Shown here piece by piece: positions 25,472-34,240 of a stretch of DNA of 64,000 nt. The stretch's first letter is position 1; each line of letters opens with the position of its first letter. The position numbers and the translations under genes were made by a program. Where the stretch lies: the NCBI RefSeq assembly GCF_003248515.1, contig NZ_QFOB01000015.1, positions 1-64,000 on the forward strand, read 5' to 3'. The notes under the pieces are model-generated. The model was not told the DNA's origin and searched no databases. It was given only the letters and a program-made list of their open reading frames with translations. Source of the stretch: Sphingomonas sp. (GTDB lineage: Bacteria; Pseudomonadota; Alphaproteobacteria; Sphingomonadales; Sphingomonadaceae).

Positions 25472-26148
25472 GCCGGCCGCCGCTGATTGCGCCTTCGGTG
25501 CTGGCGGCGGATTTCGGGCGGCTGGCGGAGGAGGTGCGCGCGGTGGATCGCGCGGGGGCGGACTGGATCCATGTCGATATCATGGATGGCCGCTTCGTGC
25601 CCGAAATCTCCTTCGGGCAGCCGGTCGTGCGGGCCATCCGGAAGGCGACGCAAAAGCCGCTGAACCTGCATCTGATGGTGGTCGAGCCGGAACGGTCGCT
25701 CGCCGCCTATGCGGCAGCGGGTGCCGATCATCTGCTGGTGCAGGCGGAGCCCGGATCCACCGTTCACCTCCATCGCGTGCTGAGCCAGGTGCGCGAACTG
25801 GGCCGGAAGCCGGGGGTCGTGATCGATCCGGCAACGCCGATCGTCTGGATCGATCATGTGCTGCATCTGGCCGACATCATCCTGGTGATGACGGTCAATC
25901 CCGGCTTTGGCGGGCAGGCATTCCTGCCGGAAATGCTCCCCAAGATCGCGGCCCTGCGCGCGCTTTGCGCGGAACGGGGCCTGCATCCGCATATCGAGGT
26001 GGATGGCGGGCAGGATGCGGGGACGGTGCGCCGCGTGGTAGAGGCCGGCGCCGACGTGATCGTGGCGGGCACGGCGATTTTCGGGGCGCAGGATTATGGC
26101 GCGGCGATGGATGGCATCCGCCGCTGCGGCACAGGCGGAGAAGCTTGA
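25468..26148 (+). CDS. rpe: Ribulose-phosphate 3-epimerase
   Basis: A 226-residue TIM-barrel metalloenzyme interconverting ribulose-5-phosphate and xylulose-5-phosphate. Family motifs are APSVLAADFGRL, the metal ligands in WIHVDIMDGRFVP and LNLHLMV, VMTVNPGFGGQAF, and the second catalytic Asp in HIEVDGGQDAGT. The phosphate site is AGTAIFGA. It begins at a GTG that overlaps the preceding stop (GTGA). Its own TGA shares one base with the ATG of the next gene. Confidence 0.97.
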   Translation: MSRPPLIAPSVLAADFGRLAEEVRAVDRAGADWIHVDIMDGRFVPEISFGQPVVRAIRKATQKPLNLHLMVVEPERSLAAYAAAGADHLLVQAEPGSTVHLHRVLSQVRELGRKPGVVIDPATPIVWIDHVLHLADIILVMTVNPGFGGQAFLPEMLPKIAALRALCAERGLHPHIEVDGGQDAGTVRRVVEAGADVIVAGTAIFGAQDYGAAMDGIRRCGTGGEA

Positions 26149-26894
26149 TGAAGACCATGATCGCTTTCGATCTGGATGGCACGCTGGCGGCAAGCAAGCA
26201 GCCGCTGGCGGATGACATGGCCGCCACCCTGAAGACCCTGCTGGACGTGGCCTTCGTCGCGGTGATTTCGGGCGGCGACTGGCCGCAGTTCGAAAAGCAG
26301 GTGGCCTCGCGCCTGCCGGAGGGCACGAAGCTGGACAGGCTGTTCCTGATGCCGACGACGGGATCCAAGCTCTACCGCCATCGCGACGGTGCCTGGGATC
26401 GCATCTATGCCGAGGATTTCTCGCGCGGGGAGCATGACGAAATCCTCGCGGCGCTGCGCAGGGCGGCAAAGGCATGCGGCTATGACACGGAAAGGACCTG
26501 GGGCGAGCAGATCGAGGATCGCGGCAGCCAGATCACCTTTTCCGCGCTGGGGCAGGAGGCGCCGCTGGATGCCAAGGAAGCGTGGGATCCGGACCAGAAG
26601 AAGCGCCGCGCGATGCAGGCTCTGATCGAGAAGGATCTGCCCGGTCTTTCGGTTAAAGTGGGTGGTTCCACCTCGATCGACATCACGCGCGCGGGCGTCG
26701 ACAAGGCCTGGGCGATCGAGAAATTATGCGAACATTCGGGCGTCGCGCGCGATGCCATCCTGTTCATGGGCGACGCCATCTATCCGGGCGGCAATGACGA
26801 TCCCGTGCGGGCGGCGGGAATAGACAGCATCAAGGTGCGCGATCCGGCCGAGACGATCACGGCGATTTCAGCGGTGGTGGCCTGTCTGAAATAG
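26148..26894 (+). CDS. Eukaryotic-type phosphomannomutase-like HAD-IIB protein
   Basis: A 248-residue HAD-IIB protein whose length and layout resemble eukaryotic phosphomannomutase (PMM). Motif I is AFDLDGTLAASKQPL, motif II VISGGDWPQFEKQV, a cap segment contains TFSALGQEAPLDAKEAWDPD, and the end carries VGGSTSIDITRAGVDKAWAI and FMGDAIYPGGNDDPV. The last matches the PMM metal-binding loop. It could be a true mannose/glucose-phosphate mutase or a phosphatase; key mutase residues cannot be verified by eye. It is the last gene of the pentose-phosphate run, overlapping the rpe stop by one base, and is followed by a hairpin. Confidence 0.85.
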   Translation: MKTMIAFDLDGTLAASKQPLADDMAATLKTLLDVAFVAVISGGDWPQFEKQVASRLPEGTKLDRLFLMPTTGSKLYRHRDGAWDRIYAEDFSRGEHDEILAALRRAAKACGYDTERTWGEQIEDRGSQITFSALGQEAPLDAKEAWDPDQKKRRAMQALIEKDLPGLSVKVGGSTSIDITRAGVDKAWAIEKLCEHSGVARDAILFMGDAIYPGGNDDPVRAAGIDSIKVRDPAETITAISAVVACLK

Positions 26895-26909
26895 GGCCGG
26901 TCGCTGCGT

Positions 26910-26928
26910 CGCCCGGATTTTCCGGGCG
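26910..26928 (+). terminator. Hairpin ending the pentose-phosphate operon
   Basis: CGCCCGG (26910-26916) and CCGGGCG (26922-26928) form a perfect 7-bp stem with loop ATTTT, 15 nt after the last stop of the operon. The tract after it (ATTATCCCTT) is only weakly T-rich. Confidence 0.6.
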
Positions 26929-26986
26929 ATTATCCCTTCCAGCCTATGCCGTGCCCCGGCGACGGTAGGGCGGGCCGAAAAGGAAA

Positions 26987-27016
26987 GGGCGGCGACACCC
27001 TCCAGTGCCGCCGCCC
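26987..27016 (-). terminator. Terminator of the Oar-like TonB receptor gene
   Basis: On the minus strand a 12-bp stem with one mismatch (26987-26998 pairing with 27005-27016, loop of 6) follows the receptor stop by about 25 nt and is followed by TTTCCTTTT. This is a good intrinsic terminator. The plus-strand side also has CTCTTTCTC, so it may work in both directions. Confidence 0.75.
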
Positions 27017-27040
27017 CTCTTTCTCACGCTTTCCGCCCGA

Positions 27041-30000
27041 TCAGAATTCGAACTTTGCGCCCACGCGGATCGCATAGAGCGAGACGCGGCCGACATTGTC
27101 GACGGCGGGGTTCGAGAAGTTCGAATAGCGATACTGGGTGCAGTTGCTGCCCGAGGTGGTGGCGCAGGCGACGTTCACCACCGAGGCGAGGTACGGGAAG
27201 GTCACCTGCCGCAGCGAACCCCAGTCTTTGTTGAGCAGGTTCAGCACGTTCTCGATATCGGCGAACAGCTTGATGCGGCCGCCGCGCAGCACCGGAACGG
27301 GCACTTCCTGATCGACATGGAGATCGATCTTGAACCAGCTCGGCGCGCGCATCGTGTTCTTGCCGATGATCTGGCCCTGCTTCAGCTTGTTCGTCTGCAC
27401 GAAATTCTGGAGCGAGGCGAAGGTCGCGGCGCTGTCATAGGAGACGAGCGGATCGGCGGTGATGCTCGATACGTTCGGCACATAGAGCAGGAAGCGGCTC
27501 GACGAACCGGCCACGCCGAAGACGTTGCCATGGCTCAGCGTCTGGACGCTGTCGTTCATCGTCAGGCTGTAGGGAATGCCCGAGCGCCGCTCGCCGAACA
27601 GGCTGAACCGGGTCTTGTAATCGCCGAAGAAGGCGTGATCGAAATCGACGTGGAACTTGATGCTGTTCTTGATCTCGTAGATCGAGGTCCCATAGGCGGC
27701 GATGTTCGGATCGACCATCGCATTCTGGCCATAGGTGCCCGATGCGGTCGTGCCGTTCATCGAGCTGCGATCCTTCACGTCCTGATAGGTATAGCTGACG
27801 CCCAGCGAGAGGCCGAAGTCGAAGCTCTTGTCGATCCGGGCGACCGTGACGAGCGAATAGCCGTCGCGGCTGTTGGTCAGCAGCAGATCGGTGTTGGCGC
27901 TCGTACTGGTGAGCGAGGCGTAGCGCGGGCGGCCATCCGGCGTCACGCCGATCTGGCGCAGGCGCAGATCCTTGTAGATCGGCGCATAGTTCACCCAGCC
28001 ATAATAGACGTCGCCGCCGACATTCCAGCCGCCACCCAGGAAGCCTTCGAACTTGGGCGTCCAGTCGACCGACAGGCTGGATTTCCAGGTGGATTCCATC
28101 CGGTAGCCCGGATCCATCGCATTGACGTTGGCCACGGAGAGCGAGGCCGTGTTGGTGCGGAGGTAATCGGTGAGCAGCGAATTGAAGTTCGTGCCCGTCA
28201 CGCCATCCAGCGCGGCCGAGCAGAGGGCCGTCGAAATGCCGCCCTGGCAGCCCACGCCGTTCAGGTTGCGCGTGATCGTCACCGAATTGGCGAACACGCC
28301 TGACACCGAATAGCTGTTGCCCAGGAACACGTCCGGCGATCCGCCGGCGAACAGGCCGATGCCGCCGCGGATGCGAACATCATCGATCGGCTTCCACGTC
28401 GCCTGCAGGCGCGGCTGGATCACTTCCTTGCCGTTGATCACGCTCTGGTTCGAGAAACCGTAGCGGCCATAGAAGAAGTTGTTGAGCGCCGGCGCGTCGA
28501 TGCCGCCCCACATGTCGGTGCGGACGCCGGCCGTGATGTTCAGATCCGAATTGGGATCCCACGCCACCTGGCCGCCGACCGTATATTGATCATATTTGAA
28601 GCTTGCGAGCGTATCGTTGAGATTGCCCGTGATCGATCCGGCCAGCGTGACGCTGCCGGCGCGGCGCGCCTGGAAATCGGCGAGGCTGTCGAAATAATAG
28701 GTGCCCAGCGCATTCGCGGTGAAGGCGTTGGCCACGTCCAGATGGCTCCACGCCGCTGTCAGCTTCATCGAAAACTGGCCGGCCTCCCAGCGAACCGCGA
28801 CATCGCCGCCATATTGCTTGGTGCGGACATAGTTGAAGTGGCGGAACTGGTCCGGGCCGAAATAGACGCGCGCGGCGCCCGGCGCGGAGGTGGAGCCCTG
28901 CGAACAGAGCGTCGCGTTGCTGTTGGTGGCACCGTTCAGCTGCGTCGAGGCGTCCGGATCGGTACAGACCTGCATCTGCGAGAAGTTGAACGCGCCGAAC
29001 GGCACCGGCGTCAGATCATATTTGCGGTAATTGCCGCGGATTTCGGTGTGGAATTTGCTCGACCAGTCGGAATTCAGCTGGGTGACGTAGCTGTCCACCT
29101 TCTCGGGGCGCTGATAATTGTTCGATTGCAGCGCCAGCGCCGGGCTGGCCGAAACGGTGGAGGAGAAGCCCGCCGTGGAGGCGTTGTTGCTGTTGTTGTG
29201 GATCCAGGTGGCGGAAAGGCGCTGGCCGGTCGTGATGTTCCAGTCGGCCTTGACCGTCCACTTCTCGTCCGTCTCGATCGTGGTCTGCTGCACGCCGAGC
29301 GTGTCGTAATTGTAGATCGACTTGGCGATGGACGAGACGTTGGTGATCTGCGCGTCCGTCAGGTTCGGCACGACGCTCGGGAAACCGGCGGTGCCGATCT
29401 GGATTGGCGTGCCTTCGCGCAGATGCTCATAGGAGACGGCGAGGAACAATTTGTCCTTGATGATCGGGCCGGAGAGGAAGCCGCCGTAATTCTTGGAACT
29501 GAAGTCCAGATTGATCTTGCCGGTGGGGTTGGCGATGCCGGGCTTGGTCTTGCTGCCCGTCAGGCTGTCGCTGTTGTAGGTGTAGAAGCCCGAGCCGTGA
29601 TAATCGTTCGTGCCCGAACGGAGCACGACGTTGACGGCGCCGCCCTGGAAATCGCCTTCCGAAATATCGAAGGGCGCGATCTTCACCGACATCTGCTCGA
29701 TCGCGTCGATCGGCACCGGGCCGCGCGCGGTGGGCAGGCCGCCCGTATTCAGGCCGAAATTGTCGGAGAAGCGCAAGCCGTCGACCGAGAATTTGTTGAG
29801 GCGCGCATTCTGGCCGGCGATCATGACGCCGCGATTCTGGCCCGGATCGATCGTGGCGAAGGGATCGCGGCGGACGATGTCGCGAATGTCGCGGTTGACG
29901 GTGGCGACGCCCTGAATGTCTTCACGCGTGATGTTGGTGGAGGGGCCGGCGGCGAGATTGACCGTCTTGGCGCGGGTCGCGCTCACCACGATCTCCTGCC

Positions 30001-30334
30001 CCTCGGGCTCGAGCGCGAAGGGGATGGCGAGCGGCTGGCCGGCGACGAGCTGCACGTCCGTCACCGTGCTGTCGGCATAGCCGGGTGCGGAGACCGTGAC
30101 GGTGAAGGGGCCGCCGACGCGCAGACCGGAGGCGGAGAAGGCGCCGTCCGCGCCCGATTTCGTAACGGCCTTCGTGCCGGACGGAACGTGCGTCACCGTG
30201 ACGGCGGCGGCGGCGATCGGCGCGCCCGCCGCGGTGACGGTGCCGCGCACCGACGAGGTGACTTCCTGGGCAGAGGCGGCGCCGGCGACACACAGCGCCG
30301 CGACACATGCTCCCGCATAGAGATAATTCCGCAT
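27041..30334 (-). CDS. Oar-like TonB-dependent receptor with CarboxypepD-reg domain
   Basis: A 1097-residue outer-membrane receptor. After the signal peptide (MRNYLYAGACVAALCVAGAA) comes a carboxypeptidase-regulatory-like beta-sandwich (about 25-110), seen as VRGTVTAAGAPIAAAAVTVT. A TonB-box-like EIVVSATRAK and a plug domain follow (RLNKFSVDGLRFSDNFGL, FQGGAVNVVLRSGTNDYHG). A long barrel ends YAIRVGAKFEF with terminal Phe. This is the Oar arrangement, common in sphingomonads and xanthomonads. The start ATG has GGGGG 6 nt upstream. The nucleoside permease family gene ends 66 nt upstream on the same strand, hinting at uptake of a nucleoside-containing ligand. A clear terminator follows. Confidence 0.94.
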   Translation of the reverse strand: MRNYLYAGACVAALCVAGAASAQEVTSSVRGTVTAAGAPIAAAAVTVTHVPSGTKAVTKSGADGAFSASGLRVGGPFTVTVSAPGYADSTVTDVQLVAGQPLAIPFALEPEGQEIVVSATRAKTVNLAAGPSTNITREDIQGVATVNRDIRDIVRRDPFATIDPGQNRGVMIAGQNARLNKFSVDGLRFSDNFGLNTGGLPTARGPVPIDAIEQMSVKIAPFDISEGDFQGGAVNVVLRSGTNDYHGSGFYTYNSDSLTGSKTKPGIANPTGKINLDFSSKNYGGFLSGPIIKDKLFLAVSYEHLREGTPIQIGTAGFPSVVPNLTDAQITNVSSIAKSIYNYDTLGVQQTTIETDEKWTVKADWNITTGQRLSATWIHNNSNNASTAGFSSTVSASPALALQSNNYQRPEKVDSYVTQLNSDWSSKFHTEIRGNYRKYDLTPVPFGAFNFSQMQVCTDPDASTQLNGATNSNATLCSQGSTSAPGAARVYFGPDQFRHFNYVRTKQYGGDVAVRWEAGQFSMKLTAAWSHLDVANAFTANALGTYYFDSLADFQARRAGSVTLAGSITGNLNDTLASFKYDQYTVGGQVAWDPNSDLNITAGVRTDMWGGIDAPALNNFFYGRYGFSNQSVINGKEVIQPRLQATWKPIDDVRIRGGIGLFAGGSPDVFLGNSYSVSGVFANSVTITRNLNGVGCQGGISTALCSAALDGVTGTNFNSLLTDYLRTNTASLSVANVNAMDPGYRMESTWKSSLSVDWTPKFEGFLGGGWNVGGDVYYGWVNYAPIYKDLRLRQIGVTPDGRPRYASLTSTSANTDLLLTNSRDGYSLVTVARIDKSFDFGLSLGVSYTYQDVKDRSSMNGTTASGTYGQNAMVDPNIAAYGTSIYEIKNSIKFHVDFDHAFFGDYKTRFSLFGERRSGIPYSLTMNDSVQTLSHGNVFGVAGSSSRFLLYVPNVSSITADPLVSYDSAATFASLQNFVQTNKLKQGQIIGKNTMRAPSWFKIDLHVDQEVPVPVLRGGRIKLFADIENVLNLLNKDWGSLRQVTFPYLASVVNVACATTSGSNCTQYRYSNFSNPAVDNVGRVSLYAIRVGAKFEF

Positions 30335-30400
30335 CGATAACCCCCTTCTGGTTGATCGCGCGGTCCGGCCTCCCCCTTTCCGCTCGATCCGTGATTGCGC

Positions 30401-31483
30401 TTACTTCGTGACAATTTCCTGCGCGGCGCCGGGAACGGTGTCGCGATAGCGGCTCCAGTTTCCGGTGATCTCGTCTTCCACCTTGCTGCCCACGCCGAAG
30501 GCCGCGTCCAGCGATGCCTGGAAGGCGGACAGCCCCTTCAGCTCACCGATCAGGCTGGATGCTGCGTCTCCGCCGGCGGGCTGGGTGGTGAAATTGCTGC
30601 CCGTCCGCAGCACCATCAGCCGCGACGGATCGGCCTTGCCCAGCCGGCCCAGGCCGTTGAGCGCATTGGCGACGCCCGTATCTTCCATGCCCGTCATCAC
30701 GAAGCTGTCCGGGCGGCCCGTCCAGTAGGCCACCCAGCGCTCGGCATGGTCGTTCATCAGCTTGCCGTGCCAGAAGGTCTGGCCGGTCGCCTCGTCGCCC
30801 CGGATCACCGAGGGCGGCTTCATCGCGGCGGGGCTATCGGCATAGCCGGCGCGGATCTGCTGCAATGCTGGCGTGTCCGGCAGCTTCATGTCCTTCGTGA
30901 GCGCATAGGCCCAGTCGCGCAGGCCCTTGTTCAGCGGGAACAGATTATACTGCGTATCTCCGGCCTTGCCCTGATAGGGCGCGGTGCGATCGCGCGGGAA
31001 CATGCCGGTCGTCCAGCCCTTCGGGGCCTCGCGCGGATCGACGCCATAGCCATAATCGGTATCGACGAGATCGCCGATCCACGCGGCGGAGCCCACGGTG
31101 GCGGTATGCGGATTGGCGCCCGCGATCGCGGCGATCATCCAATAGGCATGGGTGAGATCGAAGCGCGGATCGAGGCCCAGCGCCATGATCGAGGCGGCGG
31201 CCCGGTTCGTGCCGATGCCGGTCATGATCAGCAGCGCCTGCTTCTTCGGATCATAGCGCAGATGGCGGAAGCCGGCCGGGAAAGGCAGCACCTCGGGCAT
31301 CACGGCGGCCCAGGCCTGATATTCCGCCGGCTTGTCGCCGGTATCCTCGCCAATCTCGAAGGCGGTGACGATCACCATCCGGATCTCGATCGGCCTGGCG
31401 GCGGGCGCCACGGCGGCGGATGACGGGGCCTGCGCACAGGCCAGTGCTGGCGCGCACAGGGCGGCCAGTGCCGTCAGGAACAA
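30401..31483 (-). CDS. Purine nucleoside permease (NUP) family protein
   Basis: About 360 residues, exported, with the layout of the NUP family. It has an N-terminal IRMVIVTAFEIGEDTGDKPA, the LIMTGIGTNRAAASIMALGL segment reminiscent of nucleoside phosphorylase folds, and later VMTGMEDTGVANAL. In fungi NUP proteins take up purine nucleosides; in bacteria they are secreted and poorly studied. The best start is a TTG at 31483 (reads as MFLTALAALCAPALACAQA, a good signal peptide) with GGGGGA upstream. Other TTG codons at 31501 and further upstream are possible, so the 5' end is uncertain. It precedes the Oar-like receptor by 66 nt, probably in one operon. Confidence 0.86.
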   Translation of the reverse strand: MFLTALAALCAPALACAQAPSSAAVAPAARPIEIRMVIVTAFEIGEDTGDKPAEYQAWAAVMPEVLPFPAGFRHLRYDPKKQALLIMTGIGTNRAAASIMALGLDPRFDLTHAYWMIAAIAGANPHTATVGSAAWIGDLVDTDYGYGVDPREAPKGWTTGMFPRDRTAPYQGKAGDTQYNLFPLNKGLRDWAYALTKDMKLPDTPALQQIRAGYADSPAAMKPPSVIRGDEATGQTFWHGKLMNDHAERWVAYWTGRPDSFVMTGMEDTGVANALNGLGRLGKADPSRLMVLRTGSNFTTQPAGGDAASSLIGELKGLSAFQASLDAAFGVGSKVEDEITGNWSRYRDTVPGAAQEIVTK

Positions 31484-31646
31484 TCGGTATCTTTCCCCCA
31501 AGTGCGGCCCCGTACTGCGACGTAGACCCCTCCTGCCAAGCCTCTGTCGGGCCTCGATGAAAACGCTAGCAGCCGGGCGGCCGCCGGCCAAGGGGAGGGG
31601 CGGTTCGGGCTGGCGAGGCACGCACGCTTTCCGCTAGGCTGTTGCC

Positions 31647-32294
31647 ATGAAGCTGCACCTCATCCTCCCGATCGTCGTCGTCCTCGGCCTGGCTGCCCCC
31701 GCTTTATCGCAGGAGGCGGCGGTTGCGCCGCCGGCCGTCGCGCCCGCGCCGCCCGCCGCCCCGGCGCCGAAGCCCGCGACGGTGAAGGTGACGCTCACGA
31801 CGAGCGAAGGCCCGATCGTGCTGGAACTGGAAAAGGAACGCGCGCCGATCACCACCGCGAATTTCCTCAAATATGTCGATCAGAAGCGCTTCGACGGGAT
31901 CGGCTTCTATCGCGCGGTGAAGGTGCAGCCGGGCTTCGGCCTGATCCAGGCCGGCCTGCGCAACGATCCCAGGAAGGTCTTCCCCAATATCCCGCACGAG
32001 CCGACGACGAAGACCGGCCTGCATCATGAGGACGGCACGATTTCGATGGCGATGGCGGCGCCCGGCACCGCCTCGGCCGATTTCTTCATCATGGTGGGGC
32101 CGTCGCCGACGATGGATGCCGATCCCGCGACCAACAATCCGGGTTTCGCCGCCTTCGGCCATGTCGTGGAAGGGATGGATCTGGTGCGCAAGATCATGGA
32201 CGAGCCCACCTCCGCCACTGCCGGCCCGGCGGCGATGAAGGGGCAGATGCTGGTGGCGCCGGTGAAGATCATCAGCGCGCGGCGGAGCAACTGA
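31647..32294 (+). CDS. Periplasmic cyclophilin-type peptidyl-prolyl isomerase
   Basis: A 215-residue exported foldase. A signal peptide (MKLHLILPIVVVLGLAAPALS) is followed by an Ala/Pro spacer to about residue 45 and a single cyclophilin domain: VTLTTSEGPIVLELEKERAP, FYRAVKVQPGFGLIQAG, SADFFIMVG, FAAFGHVVEGMDLVRKI. The active-site Arg and Phe of FYR and FFI are present. It would catalyse prolyl isomerisation of periplasmic or outer-membrane proteins, as PpiA does. The start ATG 31647 gives the signal peptide directly. It is divergent from the NUP gene; the 163-nt gap between them holds no other gene. Confidence 0.93.
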   Translation: MKLHLILPIVVVLGLAAPALSQEAAVAPPAVAPAPPAAPAPKPATVKVTLTTSEGPIVLELEKERAPITTANFLKYVDQKRFDGIGFYRAVKVQPGFGLIQAGLRNDPRKVFPNIPHEPTTKTGLHHEDGTISMAMAAPGTASADFFIMVGPSPTMDADPATNNPGFAAFGHVVEGMDLVRKIMDEPTSATAGPAAMKGQMLVAPVKIISARRSN

Positions 32295-32370
32295 GCCTGC
32301 CTGCAGGGGCTGGTCCGGCCCGGCGTGGCGCTCCGCCTGCCGGGTAGCCGGCTCGCGCGGGCGAGGGGGA

Positions 32371-33258
32371 TCAGGCCGCGGTGTCGGTCTTGTCCGCGCG
32401 GCGCTTTCCGAACAGCAGGTCGCGCTCCAGCCACGCCCCCAGCGCCTGATAATAATCGGCGAGGAAGCCTGCATCGTCGCCATCATCCGGAATGCCCGCC
32501 TTTCGCCGGATCGTGCTGGCGACGATCGTGATGGAGTCGCCGTCTCCGCCGCGCAGCACCTCGGCGAGCTTCTGAAGCTCGAAGGCGCCGTAAAGGCCGA
32601 GCGCTTCCCTCGAGAAGCTGCGGCGCGGCATTTCCATCGCGAGATCGGGTAGAAGCCGGGCCTTCACGGTCTGCACCACCCATGTGCCCGCCACCAGATC
32701 GCCCACACGCAGGCGATCGCGATTGAACAGCGGGAAGAAGAGGAAGATGCCACTCCAGACGAGCGTCATCAGCGTGAGCGTCGCATCGGCGCCATTCTCC
32801 GCCGCGCGCGCGCCGAGGAAGGAGAGCGGCAGGAAGATCTCGATCTCGCGCATCGCATTGCGCGCGGTGATCGCCGCGCCGGTGAGCTGCCCGCCGTCCC
32901 GCGCCACCACGCGCAGCCCCATCGCGCGCTTCCCGATCGTCGCCGCGCGGCCGCCGCCCTCGAACAGGATGAACCACGCATTCCGCAGCAGGAAGAAGCC
33001 GATCAGCCACAGGATCATGAGCGCGCCCATGCCCTGCGTGCCGAGGCCGCGGCTGAGGAAGGCCAGCCCGATCGTCAGCGCGATCAGGATGCCGGCGATG
33101 ATCGCGAAATCGATCAGGAAGGCGAGCGCCCGGTTGGTGGCGCTGCCCAGCTCGATCCGGAGCGGAATGCCCTCCGGCGTCACCAGCCGGCGCACGAGAT
33201 CGCGCGGCGCCCTTGCGCGGATCCTGTCAGCGCGACGGATCACGGCGCCACGATCCAT
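32371..33258 (-). CDS. RDD-family membrane protein
   Basis: A 295-residue inner-membrane protein with an RDD domain: the namesake ALAFLIDFAIIAG helix, a second long helix, and RAATIGKRAMGLRVVARDGG, then two more hydrophobic segments. The C-terminal third (about 190-295) is soluble and charged. It is the last gene of the MoxR operon and its start overlaps the end of the SpoIIM-like gene by 32 nt. RDD proteins are often linked to ion or compatible-solute transport, without a defined role here. The ATG at 33258 lacks a strong ribosome site, so translation probably depends on coupling. Confidence 0.88.
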   Translation of the reverse strand: MDRGAVIRRADRIRARAPRDLVRRLVTPEGIPLRIELGSATNRALAFLIDFAIIAGILIALTIGLAFLSRGLGTQGMGALMILWLIGFFLLRNAWFILFEGGGRAATIGKRAMGLRVVARDGGQLTGAAITARNAMREIEIFLPLSFLGARAAENGADATLTLMTLVWSGIFLFFPLFNRDRLRVGDLVAGTWVVQTVKARLLPDLAMEMPRRSFSREALGLYGAFELQKLAEVLRGGDGDSITIVASTIRRKAGIPDDGDDAGFLADYYQALGAWLERDLLFGKRRADKTDTAA

Positions 33259-34240
33259 AGAAATAGAAGAGCCATCCGGCGAGTGCCGTCGCGGCGATGG
33301 CATAACGCGCGATATCGCTCGTCACCGTCTGTCGCCCGATCCCTTCCAGTATGCCCGCCACGCCGAGCATGAAGACGACGCCCAGCATCGCCGTGGCCGC
33401 CTCGCGCCCGGCCGCCGTGATGGCATCCAGCCGTGCGGCGCGGCCCGGAAAGGCCATCGCAAGGCCGATCCGGAAGCCGGCGGCACCCGCCAGGATGATC
33501 GCGAAAAGCTCGGTCGTGCCATGGATCAGCAGCCAGCCGCCGAGCGGTATCACCAGGCCGTGCGCAGAATAAAGCGCGAGGAAGGCGCCGAGCGTCACGC
33601 CATTGTAGATCACGAGCAGGGCGGTGGGCACGCCGAACGCGAAGCCGAGAGCAAAGGCGAGGATCGCCATCTGGGCATTGTGCGTGAAGAGGAAGGTGGC
33701 GAAGGTCGCCAGCAGATTATCCTCGCGCTTGTAGAGCATGTCGCGCAGCGTCGAAGCCGCCGCCGAGGGATCGCGCCCGCCGGCAAGCTGCTTGTCGACG
33801 ATGCCGTAGAACCAGCTCGGATCACTTCGGACGAGCAGATAGCCCACGATCGTGCCGAGCAGCAGCAGCAGGGCGGCGGCCAGCGTTTCGCGCTTCAGGG
33901 CGGAGACAGCGGTGGGCAATCCCCGCAGAAAGAAATCGCCTATCCGCCGCAGCGCCGGGGTGCGGACGCCGTAGACGACGAAATAGGCCCGCACCGAAAG
34001 CTGCTCCAGATAGTCGATCAGCGCCTTGTCGAGCGAGGTCGACCGCGCGAGCGAGAGGGAGGAGAGGGTGGCGCGATAGAGCACGGGAAGTGCGACGAGG
34101 TCTTCCGTCGACAATCGTCGCACCGATCCTTTCTCGATCAGGTCGAGCAGGCCCGCGAGGCGCAGCCAGTCCGCCTCGTGCGTCTCGCGAAAGCGGGTGG
34201 CGGCCAGCATGGCCGGCCGGATCTCCATCTGCGCGCTCAC
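33227..34240 (-). CDS. Stage II sporulation protein M-like membrane protein
   Basis: A 337-residue protein with a soluble N-terminal part (about 1-110) and a SpoIIM/DUF95-type membrane domain of about five helices. Signatures are FLFTHNAQMAILAFALGFAFG and VIPLGGWLLIHGTTELFAI. In Bacillus SpoIIM acts with SpoIID/P in peptidoglycan remodelling; in non-sporulating bacteria such proteins sit beside MoxR/DUF58 genes and their job is unknown. I place the start at a GTG overlapping the upstream stop (GTGA, 34240), consistent with the 4-nt overlaps elsewhere in the operon; an ATG four codons later is the alternative. Confidence 0.9.
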   Translation of the reverse strand: MSAQMEIRPAMLAATRFRETHEADWLRLAGLLDLIEKGSVRRLSTEDLVALPVLYRATLSSLSLARSTSLDKALIDYLEQLSVRAYFVVYGVRTPALRRIGDFFLRGLPTAVSALKRETLAAALLLLLGTIVGYLLVRSDPSWFYGIVDKQLAGGRDPSAAASTLRDMLYKREDNLLATFATFLFTHNAQMAILAFALGFAFGVPTALLVIYNGVTLGAFLALYSAHGLVIPLGGWLLIHGTTELFAIILAGAAGFRIGLAMAFPGRAARLDAITAAGREAATAMLGVVFMLGVAGILEGIGRQTVTSDIARYAIAATALAGWLFYFYGSWRRDPSR

